A stretch of 64,000 nt of DNA from Rhodobacteraceae bacterium Alg231-30. GTDB taxonomy: Bacteria; Pseudomonadota; Alphaproteobacteria; Rhodobacterales; Rhodobacteraceae. Shown here piece after piece: positions 27,961 through 37,003 of this stretch. The stretch is taken from positions 546,237-610,236 of the forward strand of contig FREU01000003.1 in NCBI GenBank assembly GCA_900143615.1, written 5' to 3'. Under the pieces are notes generated by a model, which was given only the letters and a program-made list of their open reading frames with translations, made no database searches and was not told the DNA's origin. Position numbers and translations under genes: made by a program. The first letter of the stretch is position 1, and each line of letters opens with the position of its first letter.

Positions 27961-28832
27961 TAGCTCATTGCGCGTAGGCGCTTGATCAGGCTCGATGTGT
28001 CCCAGCGTGCACCGCCCAATTTCTGGACATCTTTGTAGAACTGATCGACCAAAGCCGTCACTGGCAGACTAGCCCCGTTTTCATTTGCTGTCGCAAGACA
28101 AATCCCAAGATCCTTGCGCATCCAATCCACCGCAAATCCATGCTCAAATTCGTCATCCAGCATGGTTTCGTAGCGGTTTGCCATCTGCCAGCTCCCAGCC
28201 GCCCCGCCGGCGATTACTTCAACCACAGCGCGCCCATCCAGTCCGGCTTTCTCAGCAAAGTGCAGACCTTCGCTCAGACCTTGAACCAACCCTGCGATGC
28301 AAATCTGATTGACCATCTTGGTAAGCTGCCCCGCGCCGCTCTCGCCCAATCGTTTGATCGAGCGTCCATAAGCCTGCATGACTGGCTCGACTTGAACAAA
28401 CGCCGCAACATCGCCGCCACACATAATCGACAACACGCCATTTTCGGCACCTGCCTGACCGCCAGACACTGGAGCATCCACAAAGGAAATACCCTGTGCC
28501 TTTCCCGCGTCATACATCTCGGCAGTTACTTTTGCAGACACAGTCGTATGATCCACAAAAATCGCGCCTTCTGACATCCCTGCAAAAGCACCGTCTTCAC
28601 CCGTGCAGATCGCGCGCAAATCATCATCGTTGCCGACGCAAGCCATGACAAAATCCGCGCCTTGTGCAGCGTCCTTTGGTTTGGTGGCAAACTGGCCTGC
28701 GTGCTCTGTCCCCCAAGCCTCAGCCTTGGCCGTAGTCCGGTTAAAAACCGTAACGTCGTGACCCGCTTTTACAAGGTGCCCGGCCATGGGATAGCCCATC
28801 ACTCCAAGTCCTAAAAAAGTAACCTTCGCCAT
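27960..28832 (-). CDS. Beta-hydroxyacid dehydrogenase (3-hydroxyisobutyrate dehydrogenase family)
   Basis: NAD(P)-dependent dehydrogenase of 290 residues from ATG 28832 (GAGAGGGG upstream). Rossmann motif GLGVMG (8-13), substrate-binding DAPVSGGQAGAENG (119-132) and catalytic K172 in GQLTKMVNQI. The family covers 3-hydroxyisobutyrate, tartronate semialdehyde and gamma-hydroxybutyrate substrates; the motifs do not decide between them. Divergent from the penicillin-acylase-family gene across about 80 bases. Confidence 0.88.
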   Translation of the reverse strand: MAKVTFLGLGVMGYPMAGHLVKAGHDVTVFNRTTAKAEAWGTEHAGQFATKPKDAAQGADFVMACVGNDDDLRAICTGEDGAFAGMSEGAIFVDHTTVSAKVTAEMYDAGKAQGISFVDAPVSGGQAGAENGVLSIMCGGDVAAFVQVEPVMQAYGRSIKRLGESGAGQLTKMVNQICIAGLVQGLSEGLHFAEKAGLDGRAVVEVIAGGAAGSWQMANRYETMLDDEFEHGFAVDWMRKDLGICLATANENGASLPVTALVDQFYKDVQKLGGARWDTSSLIKRLRAMS

Positions 28833-28913
28833 CTGCTTTCCCCTCTCCGGCATTCGTCGTAATACTTGTCCTGCCTCAGGGGACAGATGGCAAGACTCAA
28901 TCGGGACAAGTAT

Positions 28914-31382
28914 ATGGCGCTAACAATTCAATGGCTTCTGCGGATAGCAACAGGTCTTGTGATTCTGGTCGTTCTGGCCGTGGGGTTGATTTATTACCTC
29001 GCCTCACGTTCTGTGCCGACTTACGACAATACATTGGTCACACCAGCAGTCACCGCGCCACTGGAAATCGTGCGCGACAATGCCAACGTTCCTCACATCT
29101 TCGGCGAACATGACGAAGACGTGTTCTTTGGCCTTGGCTATGCTCATGCTCAGGACCGTCTGTGGCAGATGATTACCCTGCGCCGCACAGTCCAAGGACG
29201 CCTGTCCGAGGTCTTTGGTGCAAAGACAGTAGAAATTGACCAACTCATTCGCCGCTTTGATTTGTATTCTCTCGCTAGCCAGTCCGTGGCGCATCAGGAC
29301 GATCGCACCCTCGTGGCGTTGCGGGCCTATGCCAATGGCGTCAACACGCGCATTGACGAGATAAACATTAGCTCATTGGGCCGCGGCGCGCCGGAATTGT
29401 TCATATTCCCTCAGGCAATTGCGCCTTGGCAACCTGCAGATTCACTTGCCGTCATGAAACTCATGGCGCTGCAACTTTCCGGACATCTTGAGGAAGAGGT
29501 CCTGCGCGCACGGACTTCTCTTGCTTTGCCGGACCCAGAACGCATTATCGACCTACTACCGGACGCGCCTGGATCGGGCCTTGCTGCCTTGCCAGAATAC
29601 GCCAGCATCATGCCCGACAGCCCGCGTTATGCAGCCACAAATGCAATGCCCCAAACCTCGCTCTCACCTTTTCCCAAACGTGGCTTGGCCGGAGCGTCTA
29701 ATGCATGGGCAGCCTCCGCAACCCGCAGCGCATCTGGCGGCACGCTTTTGGCCAACGATCCGCACCTCGGACTATCCGCCCCTGCGATATGGTATTTGGC
29801 CCGCCTAGAGCTTGAAAACGGTGGCGTCATCGGCGGAACAATTCCGGGAATCCCGGCTGTTATCACAGGACGCAGCAACAATATGGGCTGGGGATTAACG
29901 TCGTCCTATCTAGATGACCAAGACATTTTCATCGAGGAAGTAAACACCGAAAACCCCGAAGAGTACCGCACAGCGACTGGATTTAAGCGCTTCGAAACCC
30001 GAAAATCTATCATCCAGATCAAAGATGAAGCCCCATTGACCCTCACCCTGCGCTGGACGGACAACGGCCCAGTTCTGCCTGGGACATTCTATAATCTTGG
30101 GGCCATCACACCGCCAGGTCATGTTGCATCCTTAAGCTGGACAGCGCTGAGTGCGCGGGACACATCCATGAGTGCTGCAATCGCGATCATGGATGCAAAA
30201 ACTGTCGCAGACGGTCTCAAGGCCGGGGAAAACTATATCGCACCTGCACAAAATCTTACTCTGGCGGACGACAACACCATCGCTATGCAACTCATTGGCG
30301 CCATGCCACGCCGCGATGTGCGCCATCAAAGTCAGGGACGTATGCCCTCTTTGGGGTGGCGCAGCGAAAACCAATGGCAGGGTACTTTTCCCTATGCTTC
30401 CAACCCTTCATTTGTCGCACCCGTTGGCGGCATTGTGGGCAATACCAACAACAAAATCGTAGATCGCCCATTCCCTCTGCATGTTTCCCACCTCTGGGGT
30501 GACAGCCAACGCATTCAACGTTGGGAGCGGTTGATGCAAACCCGCGAGGTACACACCCGCGACAGCTTTATCGAAGCCCAGCTTGACACCGTGAGCGTCT
30601 CCGCACGTGCTCTGTTGCCATTGATCGCATCTGAGCTTTGGTTCACCGGAGAAGCCGCACCAGATGGCACACGCGAACGCCAGCGCCAGCGCGCCTTGTC
30701 GATGCTGTCCGAATGGAACGGTGAAATGAATGAACACCTGCCCGAGCCTTTGATTTATTCTGCTTGGGTACGCGCTCTCCAAGACCGCATGATCCGCGAT
30801 GAGCTAGGCCCTTTGGCCGATGAGTTCACCCATGTTGAACCGCTATTCATTGAACGTGCTTTCCGCGACGTGGACGGTGCCGCCATTTGGTGTGATGTGG
30901 TACAAAGCGCACCTGTGGAAACATGCGCAGACATGGCACGCCTCGCGCTGGATGACGCATTGATCAAAATCGAAGAACGCTACGGCTCGCAGCTTGAAGG
31001 ATTGCGCTGGGGTTCAGTGCATCAAGCCACCCATGACCACCAAGTCCTTGGAGAGGTGCCGATACTGCGCTTCTTTGTGAACATCCGTCAATCCACTTCA
31101 GGCGGCGATAACACATTGCAGCGCGGACGCACCAGCGGCACAGGCAGCAACCCTTATGCAAACGTACATGCTGCAGGCTATCGTGGTGTCTATGACTTTG
31201 CCGATCCCGACAGCTCAGTCTTTGTGATCTCCACAGGACAATCCGGTCACTTCCTGTCCCGGTTCTATGACGATCTGGCCCAGCTGTGGCGGCGCGGAGA
31301 ATACATCCCGATGTCACTTGATGCCGATCTCGCGCGGGCAGCTGCCGTCGGCGTCACAAAGATACTCCCCACCACCCAATAA
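28914..31382 (+). CDS. Penicillin acylase-family N-terminal-nucleophile hydrolase
   Basis: 822 residues from ATG 28914 (longer frame from 28866 possible). An N-terminal membrane anchor or uncleaved signal (about 7-32) targets it to the periplasm. An alpha-chain region contains ADGYAHAQ-like GLGYAHAQDRLWQM. The autoproteolytic nucleophile is S262 in LAGASNAWAAS, where the precursor is cut to expose Ser. LANDPHLGL and ITGRSNNMGWGLT follow, as in penicillin G and acyl-homoserine-lactone acylases. Substrate unknown; cleavage of amide-linked acyl groups, perhaps quorum signals, is possible. Single gene. Confidence 0.9.
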   Translation: MALTIQWLLRIATGLVILVVLAVGLIYYLASRSVPTYDNTLVTPAVTAPLEIVRDNANVPHIFGEHDEDVFFGLGYAHAQDRLWQMITLRRTVQGRLSEVFGAKTVEIDQLIRRFDLYSLASQSVAHQDDRTLVALRAYANGVNTRIDEINISSLGRGAPELFIFPQAIAPWQPADSLAVMKLMALQLSGHLEEEVLRARTSLALPDPERIIDLLPDAPGSGLAALPEYASIMPDSPRYAATNAMPQTSLSPFPKRGLAGASNAWAASATRSASGGTLLANDPHLGLSAPAIWYLARLELENGGVIGGTIPGIPAVITGRSNNMGWGLTSSYLDDQDIFIEEVNTENPEEYRTATGFKRFETRKSIIQIKDEAPLTLTLRWTDNGPVLPGTFYNLGAITPPGHVASLSWTALSARDTSMSAAIAIMDAKTVADGLKAGENYIAPAQNLTLADDNTIAMQLIGAMPRRDVRHQSQGRMPSLGWRSENQWQGTFPYASNPSFVAPVGGIVGNTNNKIVDRPFPLHVSHLWGDSQRIQRWERLMQTREVHTRDSFIEAQLDTVSVSARALLPLIASELWFTGEAAPDGTRERQRQRALSMLSEWNGEMNEHLPEPLIYSAWVRALQDRMIRDELGPLADEFTHVEPLFIERAFRDVDGAAIWCDVVQSAPVETCADMARLALDDALIKIEERYGSQLEGLRWGSVHQATHDHQVLGEVPILRFFVNIRQSTSGGDNTLQRGRTSGTGSNPYANVHAAGYRGVYDFADPDSSVFVISTGQSGHFLSRFYDDLAQLWRRGEYIPMSLDADLARAAAVGVTKILPTTQ

Positions 31383-31392
31383 AGGTGGGGAG
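31365..31392. terminator. Hairpin between penicillin-acylase gene and hflX
   Basis: Perfect 9-bp stem (31365-31373 with 31384-31392), 10-base loop, spanning the stop codon of the plus-strand gene. The downstream T-tract is weak on both strands, so termination may be partial. Confidence 0.55.
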
Positions 31393-31416
31393 CATAGACC
31401 AAAAAACAGCGAAAAC

Positions 31417-32694
31417 TCAGTTCAAGCTTGCGAACTTCGCGGCCTGCCGCGCCGTCCAAAATACAGTGAGGTCAAACCCATCTTCGGTTTGCTCCTCTGC
31501 CTCAACGATACCTTCTTTGAACAACCAAGCACGTTGTTTGCCATCCGCAAATCCAAGCTTAAGCACCTCACGGCTTTTCTCAGAGTCCAAGGCACGCGCG
31601 ATCGCGTGAAACAGATCGCTTAGCCCTTCCCCCGTCACCGCAGAGACCGCAAATACAGCCTCGTCACGTGTAGCCTTTAGTTTTACGGCCTCTTGGTCAT
31701 CAGGCGCCAGGAGATCAATTTTGTTCCAAACTTCAATTTGGCGCGCCTCGGTATCTAAGCCCAATGATTCCAGAATGGTTTGAACGTCTTCGGCTTGGTG
31801 GGCAGTCTCAGGGTGTGCAATGTCACGCACATGCAAGACCAAGTCTGCCGCCAAAACCTCTTCCAATGTCGCGCGGAAAGCGGCAACCAGTTCTGTAGGT
31901 AGATCACTAATGAAACCCACAGTGTCAGACAGAATAACTTCGGGGCCATCGGGTAAGACAACGGACCGCATTGTCGGGTCCAGCGTTGCAAACAACATGT
32001 CCTTGGCCATCACATCGGCACCAGTCACATGGTTAAACAAAGTCGATTTGCCTGCGTTGGTGTAACCTACTAACGCCACAATCGGGAAAGGCACCTTCGC
32101 GCGGGCTTTACGGTGAAGTTCGCGAGTCTTGACCACCTTGGCCAACTGGCGACGCAAGCGCACCAATTGGTCGTCAATCGCACGTCGGTCAGCCTCGATC
32201 TGGGTCTCACCCGGACCGCCCACAAAACCCAAACCGCCACGCTGACGCTCAAGGTGGGTCCATGCTCGCACAAGCCGCGTGCGTTGGTATGAAAGCGCAG
32301 CCATTTCGACCTGCAAGACACCCTCGCGGGTGCGCGCGCGATCCGAAAAAATCTCAAGGATCAATCCGGTGCGATCAAGCAGCTTTACCTTCCAAACTTT
32401 TTCGAGATTGCGCTGCTGAACCGGACTAACCGGCCCATCGATCAGCACCAATTCGACCTCATTGGCTTCAAAAAGCTGACGCAGCTCTTCGATTTTACCT
32501 TTACCAAACAACATCCCGGGATGCGCCCGCGGCAACTTCACAACGGTTGCCCCTGCGACATCAAGATGCGGCAAAGCCTCTGCAAGCGCGACGGCCTCTT
32601 CTATTGCAAGAGAGGCCTCACGCCGTTTATCAGCGCCAGAGTAGATGTCTGGATGCAGGACCCACGCGCGGGTAACCTGCGTTTCATGCTCCAT
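31417..32694 (-). CDS. hflX: GTPase HflX
   Basis: Ribosome-associated GTPase that splits stalled ribosomes after stress. 425 residues from ATG 32694. The HflX N-terminal domain (HPGMLFGKGKIEELR, ILEIFSDRARTREG, GPGETQIEADRR) is followed by a G domain: G1 GYTNAGKST, G3 DTVGFI, G4 NKID. The start shares one base with the hfq stop (TGATG), so hflX is translated after hfq from the same mRNA, as in many proteobacteria. Confidence 0.96.
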   Translation of the reverse strand: MEHETQVTRAWVLHPDIYSGADKRREASLAIEEAVALAEALPHLDVAGATVVKLPRAHPGMLFGKGKIEELRQLFEANEVELVLIDGPVSPVQQRNLEKVWKVKLLDRTGLILEIFSDRARTREGVLQVEMAALSYQRTRLVRAWTHLERQRGGLGFVGGPGETQIEADRRAIDDQLVRLRRQLAKVVKTRELHRKARAKVPFPIVALVGYTNAGKSTLFNHVTGADVMAKDMLFATLDPTMRSVVLPDGPEVILSDTVGFISDLPTELVAAFRATLEEVLAADLVLHVRDIAHPETAHQAEDVQTILESLGLDTEARQIEVWNKIDLLAPDDQEAVKLKATRDEAVFAVSAVTGEGLSDLFHAIARALDSEKSREVLKLGFADGKQRAWLFKEGIVEAEEQTEDGFDLTVFWTARQAAKFASLN

Positions 32695-32933
32695 CAAGAG
32701 GCGTCTTCACCTTCATAGAGAGAGATTGGTTGTGCTGGCATGATTGTCGAAATCGCATGCTTGTACACAAGTTGGCTCTGCCCATCACGGCGCAGAAGCA
32801 CACAAAAATTGTCAAACCAGGTGATAACACCCTGTAGTTTAACGCCGTTAATCAAAAATATCGTCACCGGAACCTTTGTTTTCCGGACATGATTCAAAAA
32901 TGCATCTTGGAGATTCTGTCGATCCGAAGCCAT
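32694..32933 (-). CDS. hfq: RNA chaperone Hfq
   Basis: Hexameric Sm-like protein that binds U- and A-rich RNA and pairs small RNAs with mRNAs. 79 residues, the short alphaproteobacterial form without a long C-tail. Sm1 ([20 protein letters not shown]) and Sm2 ([14 protein letters not shown]) are intact, including the K-H pair of the proximal U-binding face. It lies after trkH and before hflX, both on the minus strand. Confidence 0.97.
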   Translation of the reverse strand: MASDRQNLQDAFLNHVRKTKVPVTIFLINGVKLQGVITWFDNFCVLLRRDGQSQLVYKHAISTIMPAQPISLYEGEDAS

Positions 32934-33060
32934 TGCGCTTGCCTTTGTTCTTGTTTGTGCATCGGGTGCTATTTGCTATTGCGAAGTAAGTATGGAGTGC
33001 TGTTTCACCAGTTACCAGCCCAAAATGTGAACATTAAGCAAACACCCGCCGCTGCGACTG

Positions 33061-34581
33061 TTACTTTCGCCACAAATCGGGTGCCATCAACGCAATAATC
33101 GCCAGAGTTTCCAGTCTTCCCAACACCATCGCAGCACATAATACCAGCTTTTCCCACTCTCCAAGCGCAAACAGTGGTATTGGCGCTTCTGCGGCAACTT
33201 GGATCAACGGCCCCGTAGTCGTGAGCGCCGCAATGGCCAACACAAGAGCGTCTTCAAATTCAGTTCCAAAAGCCGCCAAAACAACAGTGACCGCAGCCAG
33301 AGAAATCGCGAAAAGCATAAAGAAAACCCAGGCAATCACTGTACCGCGCCGACGAATGTGGCGCCCTGACCCACGATTTGAACCGATGACAACAGAGGGA
33401 TGAACCAGACGTTCCATCTCGCCAAGCCCCTGCAAATAAAGCGCATAAATCCTCAATAATTTAACGCCGCCGGCTGTTGTTGCCACTCCGCCGCCAATCA
33501 ACGCCAACCCCAACAAGATGATCCCAGGGGTGTCCAACCCTGACCACTCGCGGGCAACATGCCACTCGCTACTTTCAAAACCCGTGGTTGTCAAAAAGCT
33601 AAGAACCGTGAAAATTGCCCCCCATGCGGCTTCCAATGCAGCGCGGGGATCGGACAGCGCGCCTTCGTCCAGCGCGCCAAACCAGTGACGCAAAAACAGC
33701 AACGTCGTGACCGAAAAAACGATTACCATGCCCATCCGAAATTCAGGGTCTTCCAGAAAGTTCTCGCGCCGTACCGCGCCAGTATCAGACGAGAAGGTGA
33801 CACGTGAGATCGCAAACAGGAGAAAGAGGAAAATCACCACTTCTCCCGCGACACCGGATTGGCCATTCTGGAGGCCCCCAACGGGCGAAATGCCGCTTGT
33901 CGCCATCGTCGACATTGCGTGAATCAGTCCGATGAGTGGCTTATCCCCAAGAATCATCAACATGATCCAGATGGCCAACGTCAAACCGAAATAGACCGGA
34001 AACAAAATCCGCGCACTCCGGGTCCAGCGCTTCATGGGATGCGCACGTTGCATGTGGCTCTGAGACAGAGACACCTGCCCCGGCTCCCCCATGGTTGTGA
34101 CTTCATATCCCCCCAGAGAAAGACGCGCGAAAACGGCTGTTGCCGCCACCCACATCAACAATCCACCCATCCAGCCGATCAATCCGCGCCACAGATGCAA
34201 GGCGTCTGGTAAAACGGCCGAGGTCTCAAAGATTGTGGCTCCGGTTGTGGTCAATGCGCTGACCATTTCAAAATATGCATCTACAAAACTCGTGCCGCCG
34301 AGCGCCTCATAGAACGGCAGTGCCAACACAACAGGCAAAATGGTCATCGCAAAGAACAACGACTTTAAATGGTCAATTGTTCTGGGGCGTGAATAGGTTC
34401 CCGAAATCGCCAATCCAATAAGCAGGGATACAAACAGCACGAGAATACCGCTGTAAAAAAACATCCGTGCAACAAAATCTTGGCTTTGACGCGATGCCAA
34501 AATCGCCGGCAAGAACATCAAAGCTCCTGATATCGCCACCATGTGCAAAAACAGTGGCAGTCTGGAGAGGCGCATCGACAT
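33061..34581 (-). CDS. trkH: Potassium uptake protein TrkH
   Basis: Membrane subunit of the Trk K+ transporter, 506 residues from ATG 34581. Four pore-loop repeats can be followed by their TTTG-type filters (VSALTTTGATIF, MSTMATSGISPVGG, LSFLTTTGFESSEW, ALTTTGPLIQ) among about 12 helices. It starts 4 bases after the trkA stop. A frame start at 34635 would overlap trkA and adds no recognisable sequence. Confidence 0.94.
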   Translation of the reverse strand: MSMRLSRLPLFLHMVAISGALMFLPAILASRQSQDFVARMFFYSGILVLFVSLLIGLAISGTYSRPRTIDHLKSLFFAMTILPVVLALPFYEALGGTSFVDAYFEMVSALTTTGATIFETSAVLPDALHLWRGLIGWMGGLLMWVAATAVFARLSLGGYEVTTMGEPGQVSLSQSHMQRAHPMKRWTRSARILFPVYFGLTLAIWIMLMILGDKPLIGLIHAMSTMATSGISPVGGLQNGQSGVAGEVVIFLFLLFAISRVTFSSDTGAVRRENFLEDPEFRMGMVIVFSVTTLLFLRHWFGALDEGALSDPRAALEAAWGAIFTVLSFLTTTGFESSEWHVAREWSGLDTPGIILLGLALIGGGVATTAGGVKLLRIYALYLQGLGEMERLVHPSVVIGSNRGSGRHIRRRGTVIAWVFFMLFAISLAAVTVVLAAFGTEFEDALVLAIAALTTTGPLIQVAAEAPIPLFALGEWEKLVLCAAMVLGRLETLAIIALMAPDLWRK

Positions 34582-34585
34582 CGGA

Positions 34586-35962
34586 CTAGAAAAAGTCGAT
34601 CGAGACCTGCAACAGGCGCTCGACTTCCGGAACATCAGCGGACAGGCTGAACAAAGCGATCACGTCGCCTTCATCGATGCGTGTGCCACCTTTGGGTTTG
34701 ATAATCTCGCTACCCTTCATAATCGCGCCAATCAAAACCCCCTCAGGGAAATCAATGTCGCGCACCTGTTGACCTGCAATAGGAGAGGTTGAAAGCACTT
34801 CTGCCTCGATGATTTCCGCTTCGGCGTCGCCAACCGAATAAACACCACGCACGCGGCCATGCCGGATATGGCGCAAGATCGAACTCACGGTTGTTGCACG
34901 CGGGTTAATGAAGGCATCAATCCCCAGCGGCGACATCAGAGGGGAGAGTGTTGGATCATTGATCAATGCAATCGCCAAGGGGCAACCATTCGCCTTGGCA
35001 CGTACCGAAGCCAACATGTTGGTCTTATCATCATCGGTCACGGCCAAAATCGCATCTGTGCGATCCACTCCAGCCTCTGTCAACAACGACGCATCCAACC
35101 CGTCGCCGTTCAGCACAATGGTACGCTCAAGAGATTCAGCGGCAATTTCGGCGGTTTTGCGATCCTTTTCAATGACCTTGGCGCGAATTCGAAATGCACT
35201 GTTTTCAAGCCGTTGCGCCACCATGAGACCAACGTTGCCTCCGCCTATGATAATAGCGCGTTCTTGTTTTTTGTGGGTCTTGCCAAAGACCTCCATCGTG
35301 CGGGCAACATCCTCAAGAAAGGTAAATATGTAAATCTCATCGCCGACAAACAGCTGATCACCTGGATCCGGTGCAAACAGTGTTCCACCGCGGCGCACCC
35401 CCACGACAACCGAACGCAATGTAGAAAACAGATCCGTCAATTGTCGCAGTGGTGTGTTGACCACAGGACAATCCTCTTCCAGCAACAAACCCAACATCTG
35501 AACCTTGCCGTCCAAAAACGTCTCGGTGTCAAAAGCACGTGGCGCCATCAATCTCTTTAACGCCGCCTCTGCGACCTCAAGCTCGGGCGAGATCACCACA
35601 TCAATTGGCATATGGTCGCGTCGGTATAGGTCCGAATAGACAACATTGAGATAAGACTGGCTTCTAAGGCGGGCAATTTTTCGCGGGATATCAAACACCG
35701 AATGCGCCACCTGACAGGTGACCATGTTCACTTCATCCGAATAGGTCGCAGCGATCACCATATCCGCATCGCGCGCACCAGCGCGATCCAGTACATCTGG
35801 ATAGCTGGCAAAACCCGCAATCCCCTGCACATCCAGCGTATCGGTCGCACGTCTGACCAATTCTGGATTGCTATCAACAACAGTGACGTCGTTGTTTTCT
35901 CCGGAAAGATGGCGGGCAATTTGCCAACCAACTTGCCCTGCTCCGCAGATAATGACCTTCAT
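34586..35962 (-). CDS. trkA: Trk system potassium uptake protein TrkA
   Basis: Cytoplasmic regulatory subunit of Trk, 458 residues, made of two RCK modules: NAD-binding GAGQVGWQIA (7-16) with its TrkA_C domain, then GGGNVGLMVAQ with a second TrkA_C. The ring of these domains gates TrkH in response to nucleotides. It is the first gene of the run trkA-trkH-hfq-hflX. Confidence 0.96.
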   Translation of the reverse strand: MKVIICGAGQVGWQIARHLSGENNDVTVVDSNPELVRRATDTLDVQGIAGFASYPDVLDRAGARDADMVIAATYSDEVNMVTCQVAHSVFDIPRKIARLRSQSYLNVVYSDLYRRDHMPIDVVISPELEVAEAALKRLMAPRAFDTETFLDGKVQMLGLLLEEDCPVVNTPLRQLTDLFSTLRSVVVGVRRGGTLFAPDPGDQLFVGDEIYIFTFLEDVARTMEVFGKTHKKQERAIIIGGGNVGLMVAQRLENSAFRIRAKVIEKDRKTAEIAAESLERTIVLNGDGLDASLLTEAGVDRTDAILAVTDDDKTNMLASVRAKANGCPLAIALINDPTLSPLMSPLGIDAFINPRATTVSSILRHIRHGRVRGVYSVGDAEAEIIEAEVLSTSPIAGQQVRDIDFPEGVLIGAIMKGSEIIKPKGGTRIDEGDVIALFSLSADVPEVERLLQVSIDFF

Positions 35963-36083
35963 GTGCTTCCCCAGTGGGTTTCAGGCAAAGACATGCCAGA
36001 AGGGGGAATTGAGGTCAAATACTACCATTGACGATACCGACCTCTTCGGGCTTTGATTTAGGAAATAATTGAAAGTTCGCAAA

Positions 36084-36536
36084 ATGATGGCAAAGTGGAA
36101 ACTTATCCTGCCGACCATTCTGGCTTTGACCGCTTGTACCAGCACGTCCGTACACACATTCACCAAACCGGACACTCCGATTGCAGTCGTTGCCCAGAGT
36201 GAGACCGAATGTCGTGTAGAAGCCAACAGGCTGTTTCCCGCCGCGAACTTCCCGCAACACCTGCCTGTCTCGGGTTATTACGGATATGGAGGTTGGGGGA
36301 TCAGCGGCCATATTCAAACAACCGATGTGAATTCGGGGATGCGTGCTGAACACTATCGCGACTGTATGACCATCCAGGGATATCAACCCGTCACACACCC
36401 CATTTGCACCCAAGCACAGCTTGGCGGGCAGATGTATCAATCTGTTGACTATGTACCAGCTCCAAACCCCAATATTTGCGCAGTGCGACATCAAGGCGGA
36501 AGCAGTTCACTTATTGACCTCAGCAAGCCACTATGA
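36084..36536 (+). CDS. Small lipoprotein, paralogue of the next gene
   Basis: 150 residues from ATG 36084 (a second ATG follows at once; a TTG at 36069 is less likely). Signal sequence with lipobox LTAC, so lipid-anchored in the envelope. The body has four spaced cysteines and ends in CAVRHQGGSSSLIDLSKPL, which closely matches the end of the following gene. No known family is recognised. It lies on the plus strand between the minus-strand trkA and ntrX genes, 11 bases before its paralogue. Confidence 0.78.
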   Translation: MMAKWKLILPTILALTACTSTSVHTFTKPDTPIAVVAQSETECRVEANRLFPAANFPQHLPVSGYYGYGGWGISGHIQTTDVNSGMRAEHYRDCMTIQGYQPVTHPICTQAQLGGQMYQSVDYVPAPNPNICAVRHQGGSSSLIDLSKPL

Positions 36537-36546
36537 AAAAGGCGCC

Positions 36547-36987
36547 ATGATGAAAACCACCATAGTTCTCTCGCTTACGGCCTCCCTGATTTTGGCTGGT
36601 TGCACCGAGTATTCCACCCAATACCGCGTCGGGAACACAAAAACCGAAACCAACGTCGATCAAGCAGCGTGCAATCGGTTTGCCGCTGACACAGTTCCTA
36701 TTTATCTCGTGACGGATTGGATTCCCCGCTACGGAAAAGATGGTCGAATAATTGGCCATCGCGTGGAAACCTATGACATCAATGAGGGTCGCAGACACAC
36801 CGCGGTGCGTGAATGCATGGCGGAACTGGGGTATCAGCGCGTCTCAATTCCATTCTGCAAATCGAAAGACGTTGAGGGCAAGTCCTTTGCCCCCATTACA
36901 GGCTCGCCTCCTTTGACGCCAACTATGTGCGGCCTTCGACAAGAGGGCGGCCAGCGAGTTCTCGTTGATCTCAGCCAGCCGCTCTAA
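36547..36987 (+). CDS. Small lipoprotein, paralogue of the previous gene
   Basis: 146 residues from ATG 36547, with AAAAGGCGCC upstream. Lipobox LAGC near residue 19. It shares with the preceding gene the pattern C-x5-A near the N-terminus, ECMAELGYQRV versus DCMTIQGYQPV, a Cys at the same place, and the C-terminal GG..LVDLSQPL; a tandem duplication that has diverged widely. Function unknown. It ends 16 bases before the convergent ntrX stop. Confidence 0.78.
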   Translation: MMKTTIVLSLTASLILAGCTEYSTQYRVGNTKTETNVDQAACNRFAADTVPIYLVTDWIPRYGKDGRIIGHRVETYDINEGRRHTAVRECMAELGYQRVSIPFCKSKDVEGKSFAPITGSPPLTPTMCGLRQEGGQRVLVDLSQPL

Positions 36988-37003
36988 GCAGTTATAAAGC
37001 CCC

